This document shows, piece by piece, positions 14,465 through 63,343 of a DNA stretch of 64,000 nt (its first letter is position 1; each line of letters opens with the position of its first letter). Origin of the DNA: Larimichthys crocea (Eukaryota > Chordata > Actinopteri > Sciaenidae); NCBI RefSeq assembly GCF_000972845.2, contig NC_040020.1, forward strand, positions 1,612,669 to 1,676,668, written 5' to 3'. The position numbers and the translations under genes were made by a program. Under the pieces are notes generated by a model. That model worked only from the letters and a program-made list of their open reading frames with translations. It ran no database searches and was not told the DNA's origin.

Positions 14465-14975
14465 CAGTTTGTGGGGGTGTGTGTTTGTCAGAGTCACCGT
14501 ATGCTTACACACTCTATGCGTCTGTGCATGATTGTTTGTCTTTCGGGGGTTAACACACACATGCATGGAAATTATAGCCTACGCTGTGGCCTATGTGCAG
14601 CTGTCTAGATTATTTTTTTCTGGCTTATTGTATCCAACCAGCCCCGCCATAGCAGAAGTGGTACTCTGCTCGTAATGTGAAGGAAATGGGTGAACAGCCT
14701 CTCTAATTACACTTCACCCACTGACACTAATTTACATACAAACACAATCGCACTCCAATTCAAACCTTCATTATCCCCGGGTTCCATTCTGTAGAGCCTG
14801 ATATTTTGGCTGTTATGTTTCATTCAGGCTCTGTATCTCGGCACCACTGCTTACAGTCATCACACTAACCTGAGAGGCACAAATATAGGGGAGAGGGACC
14901 CCAGAATGTCTTCAAACTAACTAACTGGTAAGTAAAAGGAACATGATACATGATGAAAATGGTCCTCTGTGTTTG

Positions 14976-14976
<1 letters not shown>

Positions 14977-15015
<39 letters not shown>
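14977..15015. repeat. (GT)n microsatellite
   Basis: About 19 perfect GT units. A (CA)n run follows in inverted orientation at 15172-15193. Confidence 0.9.
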
Positions 15016-15019
<4 letters not shown>

Positions 15020-15749
15020 ATGTGGATCCAGGCGCTTAACGTTGTATGTAGCCCTCAACCACGGGCCCCAAACGTCACCCTCTGGGAGCTGACAGCACAA
15101 CTGTGTTTCTGTCTTTCTCTGGGTTCATACATTTTCTTCACACTTTCCTCTCTCTCAAACACACACTGCGTACACACACACACACACACACACTCTAAAT
15201 AAGCTCTATTGTAAGGCCATTACAATGTGAATGAGGGGGCCCACCAGCTCCATTGAGACTCTCGTGTGAGTGAGTGTGTGTCAGTGCAAAGTAGTTTAGT
15301 GAGATTGATGAACTAGTAGTGAGGGAGAAAGGAAACACCTAATCAAGTTAAAAAACTCTGCGTGATTGACATGCCATGGCTGCTTGATTGACACACCGCA
15401 GAAGTAGGCCTAATGAGGCTGAATCACATGTTGGGGGTGAGTGTGCGTGGATGGTGAACATCAGGAATGTTCTTGTATTCGTTCCCATGACTGATGCCAT
15501 CCTTGATTGGGTGAAACAGCAGCTACAGTCAAAGTGTTGCTTCCTTCTCCTGCCTCCCTTTTTATCCCTGAGTAGTACAACTTGTGCAAAGAGAGAGAGA
15601 TCAGCAAGGCGCGCCATTAACTTGCACCGGTGCGTATCCGTGTGTGACATCCCTCATCCGACTAACACCAACTAACGGGCCGTGAGCTTTTACCGGGCTC
15701 CGTGATGCCCATGGAAGAAAAAAGGCTGTTTGTGTCAATCAAATCGAGC

Positions 15750-16116
15750 CCCCTCCCCTTCTCTCCCTCTCCCTCGATCGCTCGATCGCCTCCACTTGTG
15801 TAGGCGCTCTTTAAAAACGCACGGCAGTTTACGCACGGCAGTCAGTCGTTAACGGGCAGCCCGATATCGGTGCTACCCCCGTCTGCTCGCTCGCTGCTCG
15901 TAATCTCCACCTTTTAAGAAGCAGAGATTGAGAAAGAGAGAGAAGTGGGCACATAGCGGGAGAGAGAGAGGGAGAGAGAGGAGGAGACAGCAGGAGGGGG
16001 GAGAGAGAGAGAGAGAGAGACGAGCGTAAGAAGAAGAGAAAGAGGAGAAGAATGATGAAAGGGGGGAGGAGAGAGGAGGAGGCTCATTCTGGCTGCCTGC
16101 ATCTGCTGCTCTAGTG

Positions 16117-16120
<4 letters not shown>
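15750..16120 (+). promoter_or_regulatory. ndst3: Putative ndst3 promoter and CpG-rich region
   Basis: CpG dinucleotides become frequent here in contrast to the flanks, including tandem CTCGATCG units near 15773-15790 and repeated GCACGGCAGT at about 15820 and 15835. A TTTAAAAA box lies at about 15810-15817. Long GA-rich stretches follow. The region sits just upstream of a consensus splice donor at 16306, as expected for a first noncoding exon. The start site cannot be fixed from sequence, so the call rests on composition and position. Confidence 0.5.
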
Positions 16121-16166
<46 letters not shown>

Positions 16167-16305
16167 CAACGCTTCAGCATCCAAAACACACGGGAGTGGT
16201 GCGCCACCGAGACCGGAGCCCCGGACCCACCCGAAGCAGCATCACACTCGCCGCTCTTCCGTCACGCCTCTTCCCCGCACGACAGCGCCTCATCCTCGGT
16301 AAGAG
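15880..16305 (+). other. ndst3: Putative noncoding 5' leader exon of ndst3 (5' end approximate)
   Basis: The right edge is a near-perfect donor, GAG followed by GTAAGT, at 16306-16311. A weaker alternative donor, GTAAGA, lies at 16299. The next strong acceptor in the right orientation is at 18104-18105, in front of the exon holding the ndst3 start codon. The exon carries an (AG)20 tract and an upstream ATG at 16161. The left boundary is a guess. Confidence 0.5.
16121..16160. repeat. (AG)20 microsatellite in the 5' leader
   Basis: Twenty perfect AG units end directly before an ATG. Several shorter GA tracts lie upstream between 15950 and 16120. Such tracts can bind GAGA-type factors or vary in length between individuals. 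Neither can be judged here. Confidence 0.9.
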
Positions 16306-18138
16306 GTAAGTGGGCGAGTCGGTCGGTGCTCGTTTCTTAACGTAAACTTAAGCGACGGAGACCGGGATGAAGGATCCGCTGTTAGTTTGAGTTCATGTTT
16401 CAGCCCGTTAGAATAATGAGCGATGTTCATGCTGCGGGTTTTTTCATCCGAACAGAACAGGGAGACGGTTTATCACTTTAGTTTGATTCCTGCAGACTCT
16501 TCAGTGTTTATCCTACACTTAACACCGCGACCCGTCACTCTAATTTAATTTAATTAACGTTGGATGATTTAAGCAGCGTTCAGAAACGATCAGGCTGCAC
16601 ACACAGGGTGACAGTTCATATCGTGACCACTGATTTAAAAACAGAAAACACATTTTCCTTTTTCAGAAGTTGTGGAGATTTTTTGTCTTGCAATTTTATG
16701 TTTTAATTCAAATTTAAAACTTTGTTTTACCCACTCCATGAAATGCATGAAAAAAAATAACATCTTGCATGCAGCTTGTTTTCACATTGCATGATTTAGA
16801 GCACCGCCGGGAGTTTTAGTTATTAAAATGACAAGAGACAGTAAAACTTCCATGTGAAGTCTCCTGTGCTAATCCAATTTCAGCGCCCTCCTGTGGCTCT
16901 TCATAGCCAGACGCATGCATACCTCTGGTAACAGGTTAAACCAGCACTCACCTCAGATTTGATGTTGTTTTCCCATCATTTGAAATATCAAAATATCAAT
17001 TTGGATGAAGGTCCTCCTGAGAATGGGTCAGCGTAAGCTCTTTTTTTTCTTAATGCCACAGAAGAGATTCAGCCGAATTAGTGCATTCAATTAAGTACCA
17101 ATTAAGATGACACACATTTTATTTAACAACAACAAAAAAAGAAAAATATGACCACTTAAATCCTGCTCTGTGCCGGCCATAAAGAAATCTATTTAGAGTT
17201 CCCTTTCTTTTCTCATTTTCTGGTCTCATGTTGCAGGAATACGACTGGAGTCTTTCCCCTGTGACCTTCTCTCCGCACGCGTTCTCTAAAGGCGAGGAAC
17301 AAGGAGAGAAAGATGGGTGAACGTGAGGGAGGACTATTGATATTCAAACAGACAGAGGGAGAGGAGGAAAAAAAAAGGGGGGTGTAGAAAGATAGAGAGG
17401 GGGAGAGTGAGGCGTAAAAGAGAAAAGAGAGAGAAAGAGATGCTGTGGGATCTTTTCTTCTCCCTGGCTCCCGGCACATACATTAAGATGCTAATCCTGG
17501 TCTTTTTTGTCTCTTTCTATAATTCATTGCATTTTGTTCCTCTCTCTCTCTCTCTGCTCCTTTACTCCGTCTCTCTCATTTTTGCACTTTTCTCTCTTCC
17601 TCTCCATTTCCTCTGTACTGTCATGGGCCCCCCTCCCAGATTAGTGCTCCTGGCAAAAGGATTCCAACTCTAATTTTGTGGTATTTCAGATGATTAGGTT
17701 CAGAAATAGGACAGAAGTGCACGGAGTTTGGCGCAATAAGAGGAATCCTCTGTAGAGCTTTATGGGACTGATTAGTTGAGCTTCCATCCACCTCCCCGCA
17801 TATTACCACACAACCAGCTGTTGTTTATTTGCGACGATTGACTTTTGTGTTTGTGCTTTTAACTGTAGTGTCACTTTGTGCATGTGTGTGTGTGTGCCAG
17901 AGGTTGGATAAGCCCTAAGGATGCAAGTTGTTTTCAATCAGCTCTGTAGTTACCAGCTGTGCCCTCGCATTCCCCAGGGTGGCACAGCCTAGGTGCACGC
18001 ACATACACCCCCGCGAGCACGCACACAGAGAACTAATGCATACTATTCAACCTTGCCCACCAAATTCACTCTTTCTTCTTTTCTCCTTGTCCCCTTTCTC
18101 TGCAGGCATTAATCATCACTCGCGCCGTCTCCGCATGT
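16161..18138 (+). other. Upstream ORF across the first splice junction (predicted 59 codons)
   Basis: The ATG at 16161 has G at -3 and G at +4, a strong initiation context. The frame runs open to the donor at 16305. If joined to the acceptor at 18106 it continues for eleven more codons and ends at TGA 18136-18138, about 270 nt before the main ndst3 start. The peptide begins MAQRFSIQNTREW and resembles nothing I know. If the transcript starts upstream, this uORF would be expected to reduce or regulate translation of the main frame. Confidence 0.4.
16306..18105 (+). other. ndst3: ndst3 intron between leader exon and first coding exon
   Basis: The stretch begins with GTAAGT and ends with a long pyrimidine tract followed by CTGCAG at 18100-18105. 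It contains AT-rich sequence and CT/GA-rich patches near 17350-17600. I see no further exon in it. Confidence 0.55.
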
Positions 18139-18412
18139 GATTCCTCCGCGAGGATTTCGAAGGAGAGAGTACCTCGACCGCGTTTTCCTCAATGAAGACC
18201 TTTGTTCCCCAACATCCGGCGCAGCTCCGTTCTCCACCTGCCATGGTGACATGACACACCCCTGAGTGGCTTTGCTCCCCTTTCTCACCCCCACATAGAT
18301 AATCTCTCGGGCTCCTCAAACCCTTAAACTGGTGCACACAGACTCTTCTAGCAAACTTTAATAAAAGAGAGATATCCCCCGTCTGCTACGTGCAACAGCT
18401 CCCTGCGTCGCG
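18106..18412 (+). other. ndst3: ndst3 5'UTR part of the first coding exon
   Basis: The acceptor at 18104-18105 has an excellent polypyrimidine tract. The 307-nt leader holds a short uORF of 20 codons plus stop at 18192-18254 as well as the end of the longer uORF. Mammalian NDST mRNAs are known for long, structured 5'UTRs with translational control, which fits a leader loaded with upstream ATGs. Confidence 0.6.
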
Positions 18413-55459
<37,047 letters not shown>

Positions 55460-57003
55460 CCTTTGCATCCATGAGCCAGGGTTAAAGGTCAAAGGAGTCG
55501 GAGACCGGGAAGTGACCAGGAGCACCTGACCTTCAGATGCACTGTCTGTGGCCTTTTAGTGAACCCTGAAGGTGATGAAGGCAAGGACGGGGTGCCTCGT
55601 TTCACCCGGGAGCTGTGACGCTGCTGAAGGGAGCAGAAGTCATGGAAGCGCAGAGAAACTTTGGTGGGCTGAAAGTGAACTCTTGAAAGGATGGATGGAT
55701 GGATGGATGGATGGATGGATGGAGGAATGACAGGTGGTTCATGCAGCTCTGAAGAAGAAAGTGGGACTAAAAGGAAGAACCAGAGAACTATGGGAGACGA
55801 GGAGCATTTGGCAATTCTTGGATGCCCAAACCCTGTTCTGAACTGTGGCGAACTCTCGTGCAGACCCTCAGCGACTGATGATGCCAGAACAGCGCTGGTC
55901 AGCTGTGCGTGGTTCCCATAGAGATGACTTTGCACTAAGTTCTGTTCCATGTATCTCCAAGACAAAAAAATAATAATAATAATAACAAAAAGAAACGCAC
56001 CCTATGTGGTTTTTGTTCTCCTTTTTTTTGTCACAATAAGTGCATAGACTCAGGGTGAGCGACTGGGCTGGGCTGTTACTTTCCCTGATGGGTTCTCATT
56101 GTTTTATAGTGAAGTTAGTTTTCTGGTAGATCTGGTAGCCTTATTCACCCACAGAGATGTCACCCGGGGCTTTCACAGGAAAGAATGGCCTGGAAATGAG
56201 TCACTGAAGCAAGATGCATTGCCCCGCTCATTATTTTCCTGTGACAAGCCATGCAGACGAACGCCGTGTCCGTTTAGCAGAGCATGAGCGCTGATCACTT
56301 CAGTGCTGAGGAGTTTGGGGGGGTTGTGGAAGTAACATTGACCAAAATGAGCCTAATGGATATGACACTTCCAAGACCCTTTAAGTAGCTACTGTAACCG
56401 CAGGCAGTTTTTTTTTATTTTGTCAGCGTCTCGTTTGAGTCTCAACCTCCTTTTTGTTTTTCCTACGTCAGTGGCCTACGTCGCTGAGCTTCAATTTGAA
56501 TGCAAAAAAAAAAAAAAAATCCCTAAATGTCAAACACGGAAACCAAAATTAAAGAAATGGATATGACTGACAGCACGAGATGTTTTTTTGTTTTGTTTTT
56601 TAAAGACCCAGAAATGATGGATGAACGATATTTTGGCAGGGCACGGCAAACACGCGCTCGTAAAATCAGATAATCTTCGGCCTTAAACAGTGAAGTCATA
56701 AAATCTAAAATGGTGACAATGGACTGTTTGTCCTATGAGAAAAGTGAAAAATGACAGGCATGACAGTTGGTTATGCAAACAATTAGTTTCTGTAAGTTAC
56801 TGCTTCAGTCGCTATCAAGTGACTCATGTAAAAGAGTTATTTATGCCTGCGGGGCACGAAACGTGACGTCAGGAAGAGCAACAACAACAAAATAACAGGC
56901 AGTCACGGCGTGTCGTCTTTGTTTTGCGTTCTAAATGTAGCCACATGATGACAGACATTAATACCGAGGAGGAGTAGCACTTAAGCTCAGAAAAGAAAAT
57001 AAA
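55460..57003 (+). other. ndst3: Probable ndst3 3'UTR (end uncertain)
   Basis: No coding signal follows the stop. Candidate poly(A) signals are ATTAAA at 56548-56553 and AATAAA at 56998-57003. The (GGAT)n run at 55689-55724 lies within this stretch. The true end needs transcript data. Confidence 0.45.
55689..55724. repeat. (GGAT)n microsatellite
   Basis: About nine GGAT units. It lies within the putative 3'UTR of ndst3. Confidence 0.92.
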
Positions 57004-59576
57004 GACATTCCTTTTACTGCCTGTCACCCATGCCACATGAGACCACATTGCACATGCATGCTAAATCAGAAAAAATCTGAATTTTTCCAAGTCTGACTTG
57101 AATCCCTCCGACTCAGTGTGAGATATTGGGATATTATACTAAAAAATACTCTTAACTTTGGGAGATGTGGTTTTTAACAGAGATTTTTTGTGTTTCGTGT
57201 GAACTCATCCTTTAAAGTCAGATGTCAGATCTCTGTTAGAGGACGCGGGGAAGCGTTTTGATATACTGCGGTGAGGGTTTCCAGGTGAAATTATATTTGT
57301 CAGTCTGTTGTTGAGCCATTTTTTCCCCCCCGATCATAAAATGCAGAACATTTGCCATAAACCTTGAACATGATGGAGGGCTGTGACATTACCAAAGGAA
57401 CAGGATAAGACATTTAGCCATGAGGCCCATTAGATTTATGCCTTGGCGGTCTACTGTCCAAACACTGGGAAGATTAGACAGGGAAGACTGTACTGTATGA
57501 GAAATCAATTAAAGCTTGCATGAAGGAGAGAACACTCAATCGGACTCTTTTAAAATAATAATTGAACATGTTTTTGGACTCAAACAACCACTTGGATGGA
57601 TGGATATGGATGGAAGTTGAAAAATACAACACGGCATCACATTAATCTTGTTTTTCTCTACCTTTGTGTTTGTAAGGAGCCAGAAGGGATTGTATAAAAA
57701 GGACTGAAATCATTTTAGGAATTCCAGTTAAGGCACATTTGCAGCAGGTTGTTTACTGCATAGTTCACATGGGAAGCTATTAGCATGGAAGCAGCCAGTG
57801 TTGTTTTACTAATTAAGTCTCAAATGTGCATATATTTGAGAAAGAACATATGATATTAGGGTTGTAGTGTGTTTTTGGCTTGTTACAGCTTAAATTACTG
57901 TAAATAGATGGGCTCGCAAAGAAAGTGTGTAGGATGTTGAGATATATTTAGCTATTAACAATGTCACAGTTGACAAAAAGAGAATTTATATAACACAAAG
58001 CAGACTTGTCAGCGTGGTAAAAAGCTACCAGAACATACAGGTTCATATTTTTCAATAGCCCCAAACAACTTCTTAAGATTATAGTTTTAGATGTTAATGT
58101 TTTAAAAGGGTCCAGGTTGTTCGAGATAAAGGAAGCACAGCCAAGTGTTGGAGATAATACTCCAACAGAAGCACAAATCCCCCAAATCTATAAACCTTCA
58201 AAAGCAGCTGGTCGAGGAGGGAATTACCAGCACCCGATTTGATGTGCATGAGATCACTCTCTGGTTTAATCATTAGTCTTAGATCTCTCCCAACTGGTTT
58301 TTCCCAAGTGTTGCCAGACTTTAAGGGATGGAAACAGATATGAGTAGAAATAAATTATGCGCGTATAATGAGACCTTCTGTTCTGCACCACCTCTGGTGA
58401 CATCTAATGTAAGCTCATTAGGGCGGAGAGCTATGGCTGGAGGTTTAACGTTAATATCAAAAACTATAAGACCAAAAAAAAAAGAGACAATGCTGTCTCG
58501 TCCACGCTATCAAACAATTGGGATTATCAGCTGACATTTCAAAAGATGTGCAAAATATATCAGACAGCTAACAGCAGGGTGGTAGCTCAGCTGGGTAGGA
58601 GTGCATGCCTGATACGCCGAGGCTCAGTCCATAAAAAACTCCAGTTTTTTATGTTTTATTTATGTTTAAATTCTTATTTATTTCAAAGAAAAAGGGGGAC
58701 TCTTAATAAATCATCACAGTGTCTTTGCACGCTCAATAAAAGAAAGTTTTTGATTAGTTTTTGTTTAAGCACATTCAGTGAAATAAGCTCCAGCGTTTAG
58801 TAATGTGTGATAACAGCCACAAGAGGGAGCTCTCAGACATAAAGGAAGACTGAGTTTCTTATGAGTTCAGGCAGCCAATTTAACAGACATAAAACAAGAT
58901 AAATTATGATGTTTGCAGGTTTACTCCCATAAACATCCTCCCTGCAGCATGTTGTGCCTTCTGGGCTCATTAGTTAAACGAATTGCCTCTGTGTTCATGG
59001 GTTTCCAAAAAAAAACCTTTGCATAACTACCATAGTGTGACCATCGCATCTGGTTGACACATAATTTAATTTGGGGTAAAAAACTGCTGAGTAACTTCAC
59101 TGTGCTTCATCAAAATTCTGATCATACAGAGGCAGTTATGCACGATGACATATAATTTCTTTTAGCGACACGTCTGATTAATTCAGTATTTTGAAATTAA
59201 AGCCACTTTTTTTATGATGCCTTTCATCATCATGCATTTGGATAATAAATTAGGTGGCGGTAGTCATTATCTTAGTTAGGTCCATATGCGGTCCATAATC
59301 TCCAACCATAGAGAATTAATGAATTCAGTCTAATGTGATACCCTAACCTCAAGATGGTGCTATTCTGGTAGACATTAAAACATACTAAGCTGATATGAAC
59401 ATTGTCGAAGAAGTATTTGGTTCCTCAGGAGAAAAAAACTTGAAGTAAAAGCACAGCTTTGATAAATGGTGCAAAGGTATATCAATAATTTCTTTCCAAA
59501 ATTAAATATTTTCACTTAATTCTGAAGCACACGAGGAACAAAAGACAAATGCTGCAAAGATGAGAATACTTTTTTT
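57004..59576. other. Intergenic region between ndst3 and prss12
   Basis: AT-rich sequence without a supported gene. The only structured element I see is the tRNA-like SINE remnant at 58576-58640. Confidence 0.6.
58576..58640 (+). repeat. tRNA-like SINE head remnant
   Basis: TAGCTCAGCTGG at about 58583-58594 is a perfect match to the RNA polymerase III A-box consensus. About 30 nt downstream, GGCTCAGTCC is a degenerate B box. No cloverleaf can be closed, so this is not a working tRNA gene. Confidence 0.55.
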
Positions 59577-60996
59577 TTTATTTATGTTACCAAGATTTCA
59601 TGCAGCCCTCTAAGTCTTAACAGTTGGTCCCGGGTTCTCAAATGTGTGTTGAGTCAACATGACGCTGTTTGCCTTGTAAATGAGGACAACTCGAGAAAAT
59701 GGCTGCCATTCCTGCGTTCCATTGTGTTGTGGCTTTGTGTGCTTACACATTGTCTGACACAGTGGTGCTCACTTTGACAGTTTGCAGTCAGAAACAAACC
59801 TGAAAGAAGGTCTGTCGTCTCCGACTGCTGTCACTTCTCAGGTGTGTGGGAATGACAGTAAAATAAAGTGCAGAAAAAGTACGTACAGTAACATCAGAAT
59901 GTTTTTTTTTTACATAAACAGATTATTAAGTGTCTCGATTAAACACACAACAAAGACTTTTTTTTTTTTTTTTTTTTTTACAAAATCAACCTTTATGAAT
60001 ACATGTAACAGTACATTAAATCATAACACATAGTCAGTAAACACCAAATAGGAAGGCAGTGTAGTGTTTTGTGTTCAAGTGTACCACATTATCTCCCTTC
60101 AGTGTTGTCAGAACACTAAACATTCCCACCGGAACAAAATAACATGGATTAACAGTATTAATCATGTCCTGTGCTTTTAATTCAGAAACTCTTCCTTTCT
60201 CTGCAAATGTCAAGAGACGAGGACAAATACTGATTGGATATAAATTATGAATGCCTGAGTAATTACTAAGACCTGAAATCTGCTTCTTGTACAGAGAGCA
60301 CAATGGAGGAACACTACTTAAACATGAATGAAATTAAGTTGAAAGACATATTTCACTTTGGCAAATGTCAATATGACTAGAATGCTTAACACAAAAGCAC
60401 TGAATATCATGCATTAAGTACCTAAAGGGGGGGTTGTTGGTGCAAGTCTTCAAAATTCATATCATGCCTTTACTTACTACTAATGTATGCATGACTGCAT
60501 GCATGTACACTGTTTGTTTTTTACACTGTGGTCCCTTTTCAACATGTTTAATCAATTCATATCATAAATTACAATATAACAAAAGCAAACACAGAAAACA
60601 TTATTTCAAAGGCGAAAAAAAATGAAATATGAAATGTCACGAGAGACAACAAAAAAGATATCTAAGTTTTCTTGAGCTGGGATTTAATGCCATCTAAAAT
60701 CTCGCAGCTCGTGTGAATATTACATCAAAATAAAATAAGTGCTTAGATAGAAAAGACATGCCTTCCACTTTGCAAAAAATATATAAAATGTTTGAGGGAT
60801 AAAAAGTCCAGCGTTGCTTGCACTCTTCACGTGAAAGTCAGGTTATAACTTACATCACTGGGTAATCAGGTCACAGCGTCATGACATCAGTTATTCATGG
60901 ATGAAATACATTGTTGTCTCGGTTGTCACCTGATCAATCAAGTAAGTCTTTGACAGTCATTCGAGCGGTCAAGTGTTTGAGTCCATCATTCGCCTT
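59577..60996 (-). other. prss12: Probable prss12 3'UTR (end uncertain)
   Basis: The sequence lies downstream of the prss12 stop on the minus strand. Candidate minus-strand poly(A) signals are ATTAAA at 60683-60688 and 60176-60181, and AATAAA at 59577-59582. A plus-strand T22 tract at 59958-59979 is an A tract on this strand and could cause internal priming in cDNA data. Confidence 0.4.
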
Positions 60997-61328
60997 TCAT
61001 CGCCTTTTCTTTTTCCTGTCATCACGTCCAATCACCTTGCGTATCCAGGAGCTGAAGGCAGAGACTTTGGTGTAGACACCGGGAGACTGTTGTGTCCGGC
61101 AGGCATGGCCCCAGGATGTGACCCCGTAAACCACCCAACCCCCTCCCGGACGTTCACACACCAACGGACCTCCGCTGTCACCGCGGCAACTGTCCACACG
61201 CCTCTCCGGGTGGATGCTGCCAGCACACAGCATGCGGCTTGTGAAGGCACTGTCGAAATAGTGCTGGCAGTGACGACGGGGAAGTAAGGAGAGGGACGCC
61301 TGCTGTAGAGTCTTGGAGTATGAGTGGC
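60997..61328 (-). CDS. prss12: prss12 (neurotrypsin) last coding exon
   Basis: The acceptor TTTTTCTCAG is followed by two bases completing a Gly codon, then HSYSKTLQQASLSLLPRRHC. The catalytic-serine segment VDSCRGDSGGPLVCERPGGG and the ending GVYTKVSAF follow. The stop is TGA at 60999-60997. The Asp in VDSC marks trypsin-like specificity and GDSGGP holds the nucleophile. Phrases such as CERPG, WVVYGVTSWG and SPGVYTKVSAF are characteristic of PRSS12. The protein is a secreted multidomain neuronal protease. The C-terminus is longer and more basic than in mammals (RDDRKKKRR). Confidence 0.9.
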
Positions 61329-63343
61329 CTGAGAAAAAGGGAAAGGATTAGAGTGTGTGAGCATCTATGGACAGTGTAGAAGAATCATTTTCTTGATTAT
61401 TCCCCAATAGACATGCAAATGTGCAGAGATGCCTTGCTTCATGGTGGCACACCCTCAAGTTCCCAGGTCAAGTCCCTACGACTGTGCTAGTTGTGATCCA
61501 CCAGAATAATCGGGTTGGTGTTCGCACCATGCTCCCTGTCTCCCGTCTCCTATCCTGGACTGCTTGCCACAGTATGTAATTTATTCTGTTCTAAATGACC
61601 ATTTGGGGACCAACGGGAATGCCTTGGGGTCCTTACATCCCAGGTGGAAAAGCACAGTTCCCTAAAGACTGAAGTGTAGCAACACACTTTATTTATCACT
61701 GTGAACTATCAGCATACTCTGAGCTTTGGTTGTGGGTGCATGACTGTGGAAAAAGTTTCCGTGAACTGTTTTATCTCTTTTGATTTCCAACATGTTTTGA
61801 CATTTGTGGATGTGAAGCACGCAGTGTTCCTCCACTGTGGGCAGCAGACTTCCCTTGGCTCATTCACACCACACTTATCACATTCTTATCAAAGGCTCCG
61901 ACTTCTTTCGAGCATTAGAGGACTCAAGCAGCTCTAATTTAGAGATTTTCAGCTTTGAGAGATGCGTATCATATCATATTTATGCTGCTTTTTTCAAGTG
62001 CTTCACCCTCAGGCCAAATTGTTGAGTTTCAAACTACCCCACCCCTTCCCCATACCCTACCCTCTTCTACCGTACTGGTAGCTTAATGTGGTATGTATGC
62101 GCAAAATGTTTGTGTGATATCAGACTGGCAAATAGCCAAATGCAAACAGCTGTGCAAAGCAGATATCTCGCCTTCATTTCAACAGCCTTTTCCCAGCTTC
62201 ACACACTCGAAACAGCCTCTGTGTTGTCACCACACTTGAGTAAACTCCCACACACACACACACACAAAGTCACACCAAAAAAACACACTAAGCCCTCAAC
62301 AGGGAGTACGTGTTTTTGCATAAGTGTGTACCGTGACCTTGCGTAGCCCCCTCTGTGACTACGTGCTATGATTGATGACATCAGCGTGTAATTTAAAGAT
62401 CACTAACAGATGTGTGTCCGCGTACGCAGTCAAGTGCACAGTCAGACACAGAGAATGAAGGCAAACAAGTGTAATTACTGACGGGTGATTCTCCTCGTCT
62501 ATATCTGCACTTGACCTTCAGAGTGACTTTACATATGTCATCGTTTCCAGCACCTGAAGTGTGAACAACAGACTTTTTAACTAGTCCCGGTGAGATTATT
62601 GTATTTTTCTTGATTAACTTACTGTTTTTTAAGCTGTAACATATCTTCTGCCTTCTACCTTTTAAATCAAATATGTATTTATCAAAAACAACAACAACAG
62701 CATAATTCTAGCATAACAGACACCATTTCTTTTTATGACTGAATCTCAAAAATTTGAACGACTTTAACTAAATTTGGATTTTAACAACTGTGACACGGCC
62801 AAAGGAAGAATGGTAAATGGACTGTAATGTACTGTAGCACCTTTCTAGTGTAGCACTTTTACACTACATATCTCATTCACCCATTCATCTATACACTGAT
62901 GGCACTGACTGCCATGAAAAGGTGCCAACTTCTCATCGGCCTTTTAAAAAGCTAAGCATTTGTACACATTCGCACGACAATGGCGCAGCATTTGGGGATC
63001 GGTTTTGGGTTCGACATGCAGACCGGAGGAGTGAGAGGGTCATACCAACAATAACCTAATTAGTGGATGGCCTCCTGAGCCACAGCCACCAGAAATGAAC
63101 CTGGTTATGGCACATGGTTCTAAAATTGTGGAAAAAACTCAGATTACATTCGTTCTCTCAAGTCATCTCAGGTGCTGCTCCTAACTTTAAACTGGTATGA
63201 AGGTCCTACACCACCTGCATGTACAGTGGTGCTGATATGTTAAGGAAATAAACTAACGAGACTGAAATGAAACAATGCCATTGCACCTTCAGGGTCCACC
63301 GTATGCACCTTCTCTTTACGCACACACACACATACACCCTCAC
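61329..63343 (-). other. prss12: prss12 last intron
   Basis: About 2 kb with GTGAGG donor and CAG acceptor on the minus strand. It contains a dispersed repeat at about 62811-63040 and a short CA run near 62250-62265. Confidence 0.85.
62811..63040 (+). repeat. Teleost dispersed repeat (GGTAAATGGACTGTA type)
   Basis: The block begins TGGTAAATGGACTGTAATGT, then AGCACTTTTACACTACAT, CATTCACCCATTCAT and ACACTGATGGCACTG. It ends with TCGACATGCAGACCGGAGGAG. These strings are typical of a very common fish interspersed repeat. This copy is diverged and has an internal deletion or replacement near 62940-62990. Confidence 0.8.

Larger units (their letters stand above)
1..15750. other. Intergenic region upstream of ndst3, no supported gene
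   Basis: No open frame in this stretch shows a recognisable domain, a chain of phase-compatible exons or coding-like composition. The longer frames are translations of GT/CA, GA/CT or pyrimidine-rich tracts. The DNA holds many microsatellites and several old dispersed repeats, listed separately. Distal regulatory elements for ndst3 could lie here, but none can be recognised from sequence alone. Exons of an upstream neighbour cannot be excluded if they are short or noncoding. Confidence 0.7.

Noticed and set aside
61032..61364. 110-codon minus-strand frame overlapping the prss12 last exon
   Set aside because: It is the wrong frame; the conserved GDSGGP frame is different and joins the upstream exon in phase.
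61430..61570. Possible additional SINE in the prss12 intron
   Set aside because: GC-richer sequence with a CAGGTCAAGTCCC string, but I could not identify an A box or tail.
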